From contig DASUKM010000030.1 of assembly GCA_036278735.1 (NCBI GenBank), forward strand, positions 124,001 through 188,000: 64,000 nt of DNA. The letters run 5' to 3'. Positions within the stretch are counted from its first letter, which is position 1. The number at the start of each line of letters is the position of its first letter. Source of the DNA: DASUKM01 sp036278735. GTDB lineage: Bacteria; Acidobacteriota; Vicinamibacteria; Vicinamibacterales; 2-12-FULL-66-21. This document shows, piece after piece, positions 52,765 through 60,868 of this stretch. Made by a program: the position numbers and the translations under genes. The notes under the pieces were generated by a model. The model did not search any database. It was not told where the DNA came from and was given only the letters and a program-made list of their open reading frames with translations.

Positions 52765-53742
52765 TCATGGTTGCAAAGGCGCGCCCGTGGAGCCGGCAAT
52801 GTACCCGCTGCGCGCCCGGACAGTCAGGTTCCGGTCTTTCGTCCGCACTTCGAGCCGCCGCCAGCCGGAGCCGGGCGTCGCGTCGAAGGCGAACACGTAT
52901 TGATGCCGCAACTCGTCGATGATCTGCCGCGCCGCCAGGCTCGCGTGGGCCGGCGCGCTCGTCATGAACAGCTCGCCGCCCGTCCAGTACGCGAGATTCT
53001 GCAGCGCGCCCGGGTCGTCGCCGCGCGCCGGAACGACCGACTCGGGATCGCCGGGATGATCGAGCGGCGAGACGACCGCCATCACGTAGACCGGCACGTC
53101 AATCTCGCTCGCGATCCCGGAGACCTGCGCGGGCGTCAGCCGGCTGCTCGTGTCGACCCCGTCGGTGAGCACGATGACGGCCCGCCGCTGCGCCCCCGCG
53201 TCGGCCGACGCGGCAACCCGGCGCGCCGTCTGCGCGACGGCGTCGTACAGCGATGTCTCGCCGAAGGGAGCGACGCGCGCCAGGGCATCTTCAATCGCCG
53301 TCGGATCGGTCGTAAACCCCTGCAGCGACTGCAGCCGCGTGTCGAAGCTGAACACCGCCGCCTCGTCATGGCTCGCCCGGCCCGCGAGACGGAGCGAGCT
53401 GAGCACCTGCCGGGCCGCCTGCCGGGCCGCCTCGATCTTCGAGGCCACCTGCATGCTGCCGCTGACGTCGAACAGCAGCGCAATCCGGACCGGCGCGTCA
53501 TCGTCGGCATGAAATTCGACTATCGGACGGACGTGCCCGGCCTCGAGCACGCTGAAGTCCTTCTGCTGGAGGTCGTGCACGAATCGCCCATGCCGGTCGC
53601 GGACGACCGCCGCGACGGAGACGAGGTCGACAGCTGCGCGAAAGGTCGGGCGCTGCTCCTGCACGACGCCCTGCGCTGACGGGGAGGCGACGAACGCCAC
53701 CAGAATCAGCCAGCCGAGCGCACACAGAGCACCACGCCTCAT
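52765..53742 (-). CDS. VWFA-related exported protein of the acidobacterial type
   Basis: A 325-residue protein with a signal peptide. An N-terminal RAAVDLVSVAAVVRDRHGRFVHDLQQKDFSVLE strand region leads to a von Willebrand A domain with the metal site DVSGSMQ, TSLYDAV and LTDGVDTSS, and a C-terminal half RHQYVFAFDATPGSGWRRLEVRTKDRNLTVRARSGYIA. The combination is that of the VWFA-related Acidobacterial domain family. Function unknown, presumably periplasmic protein binding. ATG 53742 gives a normal signal peptide; ATG 53793 is an alternative. Confidence 0.85.
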   Translation of the reverse strand: MRRGALCALGWLILVAFVASPSAQGVVQEQRPTFRAAVDLVSVAAVVRDRHGRFVHDLQQKDFSVLEAGHVRPIVEFHADDDAPVRIALLFDVSGSMQVASKIEAARQAARQVLSSLRLAGRASHDEAAVFSFDTRLQSLQGFTTDPTAIEDALARVAPFGETSLYDAVAQTARRVAASADAGAQRRAVIVLTDGVDTSSRLTPAQVSGIASEIDVPVYVMAVVSPLDHPGDPESVVPARGDDPGALQNLAYWTGGELFMTSAPAHASLAARQIIDELRHQYVFAFDATPGSGWRRLEVRTKDRNLTVRARSGYIAGSTGAPLQP

Positions 53743-53843
53743 CGCCTTCACAGTCTCCAAAGAGCTTGCCAAGCTTCTAAGTTGCTGATCCATATTATTT
53801 TATCCGAATACGCCCATTGTCGTGTGCGGCCTGGCCCAACGGT

Positions 53844-53866
53844 AATCGCGTAACAATTACACGATT
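53844..53866. promoter_or_regulatory. Inverted repeat AATCGYGT-N7-ACACGATT
   Basis: AATCGCGT (53844-53851) and ACACGATT (53859-53866), one mismatch, 7-bp spacer, in the 200-bp gap between VWFA and aminotransferase genes. It could be an operator; position 65 bp before the aminotransferase -10. Confidence 0.3.
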
Positions 53867-53930
53867 GCGCGGTGGGCGCAGTGTCGTTTTTACACCATTG
53901 CACGCTCGCGGCGGGTTTGGCGTTTGCTGG

Positions 53931-53945
53931 TAAGATTTCGCGATG
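53931..53945 (+). promoter_or_regulatory. Leaderless -10 box TAAGAT
   Basis: TAAGAT (53931-53936) ends 6 nt before the ATG at 53943 of the aminotransferase gene; no Shine-Dalgarno. Confidence 0.55.
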
Positions 53946-55160
53946 CGCACGAGCGCGGCGATTCCTGTAGCCGGCCGTCTTCGCGGGTTCGTCTACGCCA
54001 TCCGCAATATCGTCGCGGAGGCGCAGAAGGTTGAGGCGACGGGCCGGACCGTCAAGTACCTGAACATTGGGGACCCGATCACGTTTGGCTTTCGCACGCC
54101 GGCCCACATGATCGAGGCGGTCGAGCGCGCCATGCGGGAGGGGCGCAACGGGTATGCGCCGTCGGCCGGGATCGCGGCGGCGCGGGAGGCGGTCGCGGCC
54201 GAGCTCGGCCAGCGCGGAATGCCCGTGACGCCCGACCGCGTGCTCATCACCTCGGGCACGTCGGAAGGGATCGAGCTGACGTTGACGGCGCTCGCCGGCC
54301 CGGGCGACGAAGTGCTCGTCCCGGCGCCCACGTATCCTCTTTATACGGCAGTGCTTGCGAAGATCGGTGCGCGGGCCGTGTTCTACCGGACCGATCCCGG
54401 CCGCGGCTGGCTGCCCGACGTCGATCACCTGCGGCACGCGATCACGCCCGCGACGCGGGCGCTGGTCGTGATCGATCCGAACAACCCGACAGGCGCGACC
54501 TATCCACCCGAGGTGCGCCGCGATCTGATCGCGGTCGCCGAGGAGTTCAACCTTCCGCTCCTCGCCGACGAAGTCTACGGTGATCTCGCCTTCGCCGGGC
54601 CGGTGCCCTCGATCGCCAGCCTTGCGCCGGATGCGCCGATCATTTCCTTCTCGTCGCTCTCGAAGGCCTACCTGGCGCCCGGCTGGCGCGCGGGCTGGAT
54701 GGCGGTCGGCCGCACCGACCGGCTCGACGAAGTGCTCGGCGCCGTGAAGAGGCTGGCGGATGGCCGGCTGTGCACGACCGGGCCGATGGAGCACGGGATC
54801 GTCGCCGCGCTGACGGGAGACCGCTCCCACCAGGAGAGCTTCCGGGCAGCGCTGCGCGAGCGCGCGGAGTTGACGGTGCGGCGCCTCAACGGGATCGAGG
54901 GCATGAGCGTGGCGGCGCCGTCGGCCGCCTTCTACGCGATGCCGCGCGTGTCGCTGCCGCCGGGGGTCACCGACCAGGACTACGTGCTCGGGCTGCTCCG
55001 CGCGACAGGCGTGCTCTGCGTGTACGGCTCCGGGTTCGGCGCCGATCCGGCCGAAGGGTTCTTCCGCGTCGTCTTTCTGGCGGCGCCTGCCGAGCTTTCC
55101 GCGATTTACGACGAGATCGGCGCGTTCACGCGCGAGTTCCTGGCCCGCGAGGGGCGGTGA
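53943..55160 (+). CDS. PLP aminotransferase (alanine/aspartate type)
   Basis: A 405-residue fold-type I aminotransferase. LNIGDPITFGFRTP, YAPSAGIAAAREAVAAEL, ITSGTSEGIELTLTALAGPGDEV, IDPNNPTGATYP, LLADEVYGDLAF and SSLSKAYLAPGWRAGWM (PLP lysine in SLSKAY) are all in order. The best resemblance is to the AlaC-type alanine or related aminotransferases. Its last codon overlaps the GTG of the next gene. Confidence 0.88.
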   Translation: MRTSAAIPVAGRLRGFVYAIRNIVAEAQKVEATGRTVKYLNIGDPITFGFRTPAHMIEAVERAMREGRNGYAPSAGIAAAREAVAAELGQRGMPVTPDRVLITSGTSEGIELTLTALAGPGDEVLVPAPTYPLYTAVLAKIGARAVFYRTDPGRGWLPDVDHLRHAITPATRALVVIDPNNPTGATYPPEVRRDLIAVAEEFNLPLLADEVYGDLAFAGPVPSIASLAPDAPIISFSSLSKAYLAPGWRAGWMAVGRTDRLDEVLGAVKRLADGRLCTTGPMEHGIVAALTGDRSHQESFRAALRERAELTVRRLNGIEGMSVAAPSAAFYAMPRVSLPPGVTDQDYVLGLLRATGVLCVYGSGFGADPAEGFFRVVFLAAPAELSAIYDEIGAFTREFLAREGR

Positions 55161-56212
55161 GTGCCCCCCTTCGTATCGACGATCTGAAATCCCTCGTGCG
55201 ATGGACCATCGCGATGATGGTGCTGGCCATCATCATCGTGTGGTGCGCGTATCTCGCGCGCGGCGCGCTGCTCCTCGTGTACGTCAGCGGCCTGCTCGCG
55301 GTCGGCTTCAGCCCGATGGTCCGGCTGATCGAGCGCCAGAAGCTGCTGCCGATCGGGTCGAAGCGCTTCCCGCGCTGGTTCGCGATCCTGCTGATCTATG
55401 TCGTCATCCTCGGCTTCATCGCGTTCGTGCTGTTCCTGGTGCTGCCGCCGCTCGTCTCGCAGGCGCGCGCGCTCTGGTACGCGCTGCCCGGCTGGTTCAA
55501 CGAGGCGCAGCAGTTTCTGATCGACCGCGGCTGGCTGCACGAGCACATCACGCTCAAGCAGGCGGTCGAGCGCACGCAGGTCGGCAACAGCGGTCAGGCG
55601 GTCGGGACCGTCGCGGTCGCGGTCGCCAACGTGGTGGGGGGGCTGTTCGGCGTCGTCACGATCCTGATCCTGACGTTCTACCTGCTCGTCGAAGCCGAGC
55701 AGCTGCGCGCGGCGTTCCTGCATCTGTTCCCGGCGAACAGCCGCGTGCGCGCGGCGGCGGCGAGCCGCGAAGTGACGTTCAAGGTGAGCGCGTGGCTCGG
55801 CGGCCAGCTGCTGCTCGCCGCGATCATCGGCAGCACGTCGGCGATCGGCCTGTGGCTGATTGGCGTGCCGTACTTCTACGTGCTGGCGCTCATCTCGGGC
55901 GTCGGGGAGATGATCCCGGTCGTGGGGCCGGTGCTGTCCGCGATCCCCGCCGTCACGGTCGCGTTCACCGTGTCCGCGAAGACGGCGCTCTTCGTCCTCA
56001 TCTTCTTCGTCGTGCAGCAGCAGTTCGAGAACCACGTGCTCGTGCCGAAGATCATGGCGCGCCAGGTGGGGGTCAGCGCCGTCACCGTCATCGTGGCGCT
56101 GCTCATCGGGGCCGAGCTGCAGGGGATTCTGGGGGCGGTCCTGGCCGTTCCGACGGCCGCCGTGCTGCAGGTGATCGTCTCGGAATTCGTCCGGCCCGAT
56201 CAACGGCCGTAG
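55157..56212 (+). CDS. AI-2E family transporter-like membrane protein
   Basis: A 351-residue protein with eight or so hydrophobic segments. LLLVYVSGLLAVGFSPMVRLIER, WFAILLIYVVILGFIAFVLFLVLPPLVSQ, GVVTILILTFYLLVEAEQL and ISGVGEMIPVVGPVLSAIPAVTVAF plus FVVQQQFENHVLVPKIMARQVGVS are the family signatures. Members export small solutes or act as Na+/H+ antiporters; substrate unknown. GTG start overlapping the upstream TGA (GTGA) implies coupling to the aminotransferase. Confidence 0.85.
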   Translation: MSAPLRIDDLKSLVRWTIAMMVLAIIIVWCAYLARGALLLVYVSGLLAVGFSPMVRLIERQKLLPIGSKRFPRWFAILLIYVVILGFIAFVLFLVLPPLVSQARALWYALPGWFNEAQQFLIDRGWLHEHITLKQAVERTQVGNSGQAVGTVAVAVANVVGGLFGVVTILILTFYLLVEAEQLRAAFLHLFPANSRVRAAAASREVTFKVSAWLGGQLLLAAIIGSTSAIGLWLIGVPYFYVLALISGVGEMIPVVGPVLSAIPAVTVAFTVSAKTALFVLIFFVVQQQFENHVLVPKIMARQVGVSAVTVIVALLIGAELQGILGAVLAVPTAAVLQVIVSEFVRPDQRP

Positions 56213-56529
56213 AAGAGGATGCCGAGCCAGGGCAGCACGGCGACGACGATGTAGAACACCGTCAGGAGGGCGACGAGCCGGTGGACGGCGATCAGGTGCA
56301 GGGCGATCCCGAAGCCGCCCGCCGTCACCTTGGCGGCCGCCAGCGCCGCCGCTTCGCCGAACACCTGCATCATCCAGCCGAGCAGCGGGTTCCCTTCCAT
56401 GTGGATCCCGTAAGTGCGCACCCCGACGTAGGTGAGCACGCCGTCGAACACCTGAGCGACGAGGAACACGACAATCACCGTGTCTCCGAAGGCCGACCGC
56501 CGGGTGGCACGCGCGCTGCCCACATTCAT
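56200..56529 (-). CDS. DUF5658-like small membrane protein
   Basis: A 109-residue protein with three or four membrane segments (VIVVFLVAQVFDGVLTYVGV, AAALAAAKVTAGGFGIALHLIAV, LLTVFYIVVAVLPWLGILFYG). AQVFDGVLTYVGVRTYGIHMEGNPLLGWMM is typical of DUF5658-type proteins. Function unknown. It overlaps the end of the convergent gene by 13 bp. Confidence 0.7.
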   Translation of the reverse strand: MNVGSARATRRSAFGDTVIVVFLVAQVFDGVLTYVGVRTYGIHMEGNPLLGWMMQVFGEAAALAAAKVTAGGFGIALHLIAVHRLVALLTVFYIVVAVLPWLGILFYGR

Positions 56530-56624
56530 CAGTTCTCCGCCGCAAACGAGGGAGGTCGGGTATCCATTCGCGCCGTTCGCCGGCCTCCGGGAGGGAACGG
56601 ATCAACGTGAATGCCACTGGTCGC

Positions 56625-56647
56625 GGTCAGCCCATGAAGGGCTGACC
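56625..56647. repeat. REP-like palindrome
   Basis: GGTCAGCCC-ATGAA-GGGCTGACC, identical in stem, loop and flanks (GCG before, CAC after) to the copy at 13474-13496. It sits 15 bp upstream of the -10 box of the phosphatase gene. Confidence 0.7.
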
Positions 56648-56661
56648 CACGAGCGCTGGTC

Positions 56662-56675
56662 TATACTCGACGGTG
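56662..56675 (+). promoter_or_regulatory. -10 box TATACT, leaderless-type
   Basis: TATACT (56662-56667) is 5 nt before a GTG at 56673; an ATG at 56688 lies in frame further on. Confidence 0.45.
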
Positions 56676-57881
56676 GTTCCCGGCCGCATGCGATCCTCCG
56701 CTTCCTCCCCCCGTCCGAATGCGCGATCGGAGCGCCACTGGCTCGATGCCTGGACGCGCGATCTTGCGCGCGACGTCCGCCCCGAGGACCTGCACCGCCT
56801 CTTCACGCGCGACACCCGCGAGGCGTACCGGTTCTTTTCGAAGGGGCTCGACGACGACGAGCTGGCGAACGAAGGCTGGCTGCGGCGCCAGACGATCCGG
56901 ACGCGCCAGGTCTTCGTCGCCTTCACGCTGAAGCTGTCGCCGGCGCGCCGTGCGTTGTACCTGCTGTCGCTCATCACCGCGCTGTTCGGCATCCTGAAGC
57001 TGTATCGCGGGGTGGGCTTCATCGCGGTGCCGCTCGGGCTCCCCTTCTTCCACATCGCACTGCCCGCGCTGCGGTGGGCCGACGGGACGCTGGCGCTGCT
57101 CGTCAGCTTTCTGCTGATCAACCTGCTCGTCCTGCTCGAGGTCGCCGACCGGCTGTCGCTCAAGAGCGAGCTGGAGGTCGCGCGCGAGATCCAGCTCGCG
57201 ATGCTGCCCGCCGGCACGGCGATCGTGGGCGACGTGGAGATCAGCGGCACGACGCGGCCGGCGAACACCGTGGGGGGCGATTTCTACGATGTGCTGCCGT
57301 TCGGCCACGGGCGCGTGATCCTGACGCTCGGCGACGTGGCCGGCAAGGGCAGTCCGGCGGCGCTGCTGATGGCGTTGCTGCTGGCGGTGCTGCGCACGCT
57401 CGTCGACGAGGATCTCGACGCGCGCACGTTGATGGCGCGGCTGAACCGCCAGATCTGCCGCCACGCGCCCGCCTCGCGCTTCATCACGCTGTTCTATGGC
57501 GTCTACACGCCGGCCACCGGTGCGCTCGACTACGTGAATGCCGGGCAGACGCCTCCGCTGCTCCGGCGCGCCGATGGCAGCATCGAACGGCTGATGGGGA
57601 CCGGCGTCGCGCTCGGCATGTTCGAGGAGAGCACCTTCGAACAGGCGGCCACGACGATCCATGCCGGCGACCTGCTGGTGCTCTACAGCGACGGCATCAC
57701 GGAAGCGGAAGATCCGGCGGGCCAGCCGTTCGAAGAGAGCGGCCTCGAGGGGGTGCTGGCGCGCCGGTCGAACGCGTCCGCCTCGGAACTGGGGACGGCG
57801 ATCCTCCGCGACGTCGAGGCGCACGCCCGCGATTCCCGGTTCACCGACGACCTCACCGTCCTCGTTCTGAAGCGCCGCTGA
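56673..57881 (+). CDS. PP2C-type (SpoIIE/RsbU) membrane protein phosphatase
   Basis: A 402-residue protein. Two or three membrane segments (about 90-160) precede a cytosolic SpoIIE-type PP2C domain with EVAREIQLAMLPAGT, TVGGDFYDVLPFGHGRVILTLGDVAGKGSPAALLMAL (metal Asp residues), VLYSDGITEAEDPAG and FTDDLTVLVLKRR. Such proteins dephosphorylate anti-sigma-factor antagonists in partner-switching systems. The N-terminal region (LFTRDTREAYRFFSKGLDDDEL) is an additional helical part. The start GTG is 5 nt after TATACT; ATG 56688 is an alternative. Confidence 0.85.
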   Translation: MVPGRMRSSASSPRPNARSERHWLDAWTRDLARDVRPEDLHRLFTRDTREAYRFFSKGLDDDELANEGWLRRQTIRTRQVFVAFTLKLSPARRALYLLSLITALFGILKLYRGVGFIAVPLGLPFFHIALPALRWADGTLALLVSFLLINLLVLLEVADRLSLKSELEVAREIQLAMLPAGTAIVGDVEISGTTRPANTVGGDFYDVLPFGHGRVILTLGDVAGKGSPAALLMALLLAVLRTLVDEDLDARTLMARLNRQICRHAPASRFITLFYGVYTPATGALDYVNAGQTPPLLRRADGSIERLMGTGVALGMFEESTFEQAATTIHAGDLLVLYSDGITEAEDPAGQPFEESGLEGVLARRSNASASELGTAILRDVEAHARDSRFTDDLTVLVLKRR

Positions 57882-57924
57882 TTCGCCCGACCGGCCGCCC
57901 GCTACCGTCTAATATTGATGGTCC

Positions 57925-60588
57925 ATGCGCCTCCGCGTGCTCGCCGCCCTGCTCTGCCTCTGGCCGGTCCCGGCGCGCGCCGGCCAGACACCGGCTGCGC
58001 CGGATCCGATCGACCTGCTCGTGGCGCGCGTCGAACAGGCGATCGCGCAGACGGATGCGCCCGCGCTGCGGGCCCTGTTCAATCTCGACGAGCCGTCCGG
58101 CATGGACACGGATTTCGTCAACCGCATGACGCTTGCGCCGGTCTCGCACGTCACCGTGAAGCTGCGCGACCGTGCACCCCGGACCAACGGCGAGCAGCGC
58201 CTGCGCCTCGAGATCTTCGCGGACCGGCGCGGCGAAGGCACGCTGTCGACGTGGCGCGTGGACGCGAAGCCGAGCCCGCTCGTCGGAGGTCTCTGGCAGA
58301 TTGCCGCGCTCGAACGCCTTTCGGTCGTCTCGGGCCTGTACCGCCTCGCGCTCGATCCCGCCGTCCAGTTCGACGTCCGGAATCTCAGCATCCGTGAACC
58401 GGACCTGCTGCTCACCATGAACAGCGGCCGCGCGTTCGCCGCGAGCACCGCGGCGGGCACGACCGTGCTCGTGCTGCTCGGCAAAGGCCACCTGACGTTT
58501 TCCCCCTCGCCGCCGGCCGAACGCGGACAGGTCCACATCTTCTGCGGCGCCGATGCGCTGTCGACCTCGTTCAAGGCGCTGTTCCTCCGGATCAATCCGC
58601 AGCGTCTGTCCGCTCACCTGTCGGGTTCGATGGTGCGGCGTACGCCGCGGCCGGACGACCTGCGCCGGGCCCAGGCGATCTTTTCGACGTACTCGCCCCT
58701 GACCTTCCAGGTCGACATCTCGGACCTCAGCGCCGACAAGTGGTCGCTGGTGCCGACCGGCGACGATGCCGTCGCCGAAATGGTGACGTCGAAATACGGC
58801 ACGCTGACGTACGCGCGCGGCGCGAACGAGCCTGAGGACATCTCGCTGTTCGATCGCCGTCACCGGCGGAACATCTCGGTGTACGCGTCGGCCGACAAAC
58901 TCGCCGCCCACGGCCGCGACTACAGCGAGGACGATGGGCTCGACTACGACGTCCTGCACTACGACATCGACACCACCTTCTCGCCCGACCGCCTGTGGGT
59001 CGACGGCGTCACGCGCCTGACGCTTCGGATCGACGCCAACCCGGTCTCGACGATCACGATCCGCCTGGCGGATGCGCTGGTGATCCGGAGCGCCACGTCG
59101 CCGCAATTCGGCCGGTTGCTGACGCTGCGCATCGTCGGACAGAACACGGTGGTGGTGGGCTTTCCGGCCACGGTGCCGGCGGGGGCGCAGCTCGACGTCA
59201 CGATGACGTATGGCGGGCGGCTGACGCCGCAGCCGCTCGATCGCGAAACGGTGCAGGTGGTGACGACGGGGGACGACGGTCGATCCCAGACGATGCTCGA
59301 ACCGCGGTTCCTGTACAGCAATCGCAGCTTCTGGTATCCGCAGGGGACCGTCACGGATTACGCGACCGCGCGCATCAGTCTGACGATCCCGGCGGACTAC
59401 ACGGCCGTCGCGAGCGGCACGCCGCAGGGGCCCGCCACGCTGCTGCCTGCGGCACCCGGGACGCATGCCCGCACGCGCGCGGTGTTCGCGGCCACCAGCC
59501 CCGCGCGGTATCTCGCGTTCCTCGTGAGCCACTTCGACCGGCTCGCCGCCGCGCACATCGAGCTCCGCACGGCGGACGCGCTGCTGCCCGCCGGCGGCGC
59601 GGGCCGCACGAGTGCGCCGGCGACGTTCACGCTGCTCGCCGACGCCAATCCCCGCGAGGGCACGCGCGCGCACGAGCTGACGGCGCGCGCGGCCGACGTG
59701 CTCCGGACGTACACGTCCATTCTCGGCGACGCGCCTTACGGGACGCTGACGCTGGCGATCACCGAATCACAGCTACCGGGCGGACATGGGCCCGCCTACC
59801 TCGCGATCGTCGATCAGCCGGCCCCGACGAGCCCGTTCGTCTGGTCGTCCGATCCGGTCGCCTTCGACCACTTCCCGGCCTACTTTCTCGCGCACGAAGT
59901 GGCGCATCAGTGGTGGGGCCAGGCGGTCGGCTGGAAGAACTACCACGAGCAGTGGCTCAGCGAGGGATTCGCGCAGTACTTTGCCGCGCTCTACGCCGAA
60001 CGCCACGACGGCGAGGGGGCGTTCGAGGACGTGATTCGAAAGATGCGCAAGTGGGGCATGCAGATGTCGCCGAAAGGCCCCATCTCTCTCGGCTACCGGC
60101 TCGGGCACATCAAGAACGACAGCCGGGTCTTTCGCGCGATCGTGTACGACAAGGCCGCGATGGTGCTGCACATGCTGCGGCGGCTGGTCGGCGACGATGC
60201 CTTCTTTGCGGGCCTGCGCCGGTTCTACACGACGTGGCGGTTCAAGAAGGCGGGGACCGCGGACTTCCAGGCCGCGATGGAAGCGGTCAGCGGGCGCCCG
60301 CTCGGGGCGTTCTTCGACGCGTGGATTCGCGGGACGGCGATCCCGCGGCTTCGCTTCTCCTCGGTCAAGGACGCGTCGGGCCGGACCCTGACGGTGCGGT
60401 TCGAACAGACATCGCCGCCGATGGAAGTGCCCGTCACGGTCACGCTCGAGTATGCCGACGGATCCAGCGAGAGCGTCGTCGTGGACGTCGACAGACGCAT
60501 CGTCGAACGGCGCCTCCCGTTGAAGGGACGTCTCGATCGCGTCGACGTGAACCGCGATTCGGCCGCGCTCGCCGACATCGATCGGTAG
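57925..60588 (+). CDS. M1-family aminopeptidase, exported
   Basis: An 887-residue metallopeptidase. A signal peptide (RLRVLAALLCLWPVPARAGQ) is followed by about 330 residues without a clear family, an M1 N-terminal beta domain and the zinc site HEVAHQWWGQ (657-661 His/Glu/His) with the third ligand Glu680 in WLSEGFAQYF. C-terminal region (FKKAGTADFQAAMEAVSGRPL) is helical. It trims N-terminal residues from peptides in the periplasm. TAATAT lies 9 nt before the ATG. Confidence 0.88.
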   Translation: MRLRVLAALLCLWPVPARAGQTPAAPDPIDLLVARVEQAIAQTDAPALRALFNLDEPSGMDTDFVNRMTLAPVSHVTVKLRDRAPRTNGEQRLRLEIFADRRGEGTLSTWRVDAKPSPLVGGLWQIAALERLSVVSGLYRLALDPAVQFDVRNLSIREPDLLLTMNSGRAFAASTAAGTTVLVLLGKGHLTFSPSPPAERGQVHIFCGADALSTSFKALFLRINPQRLSAHLSGSMVRRTPRPDDLRRAQAIFSTYSPLTFQVDISDLSADKWSLVPTGDDAVAEMVTSKYGTLTYARGANEPEDISLFDRRHRRNISVYASADKLAAHGRDYSEDDGLDYDVLHYDIDTTFSPDRLWVDGVTRLTLRIDANPVSTITIRLADALVIRSATSPQFGRLLTLRIVGQNTVVVGFPATVPAGAQLDVTMTYGGRLTPQPLDRETVQVVTTGDDGRSQTMLEPRFLYSNRSFWYPQGTVTDYATARISLTIPADYTAVASGTPQGPATLLPAAPGTHARTRAVFAATSPARYLAFLVSHFDRLAAAHIELRTADALLPAGGAGRTSAPATFTLLADANPREGTRAHELTARAADVLRTYTSILGDAPYGTLTLAITESQLPGGHGPAYLAIVDQPAPTSPFVWSSDPVAFDHFPAYFLAHEVAHQWWGQAVGWKNYHEQWLSEGFAQYFAALYAERHDGEGAFEDVIRKMRKWGMQMSPKGPISLGYRLGHIKNDSRVFRAIVYDKAAMVLHMLRRLVGDDAFFAGLRRFYTTWRFKKAGTADFQAAMEAVSGRPLGAFFDAWIRGTAIPRLRFSSVKDASGRTLTVRFEQTSPPMEVPVTVTLEYADGSSESVVVDVDRRIVERRLPLKGRLDRVDVNRDSAALADIDR

Positions 60589-60868
60589 ACTTTCCGCACG
60601 TTCGGCAGACTTCATCGCGGCGCCGCGCGACTTCCGTACGCGCGTCCGCGCGGCGGGCCTGCATCACCGTTCATCGCAATTCGGCGACACCGCCGACATG
60701 CGTCGCCGCGCCGGCGGACTTCCCAAACAGCATCATCGATCCTCGGCCGGAATTCGGCGTCTCGTCGATGGCGCGAGCGTTGCTGCGGCACCGTCACCCA
60801 CGCTCGCGGCGTCACGACACCGGCGTGTACCGCGGCCGCCAACATTCCGTCATCGAGAGAGCGCCTTC
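60589..60868 (+). other. 280-bp gap before the LamG protein gene
   Basis: No ORF with coding character, RNA or palindromic repeat is recognised. A GC-rich sequence with GCRGACTTC-like short repetitions; it probably holds the promoter of the next gene. Confidence 0.3.
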
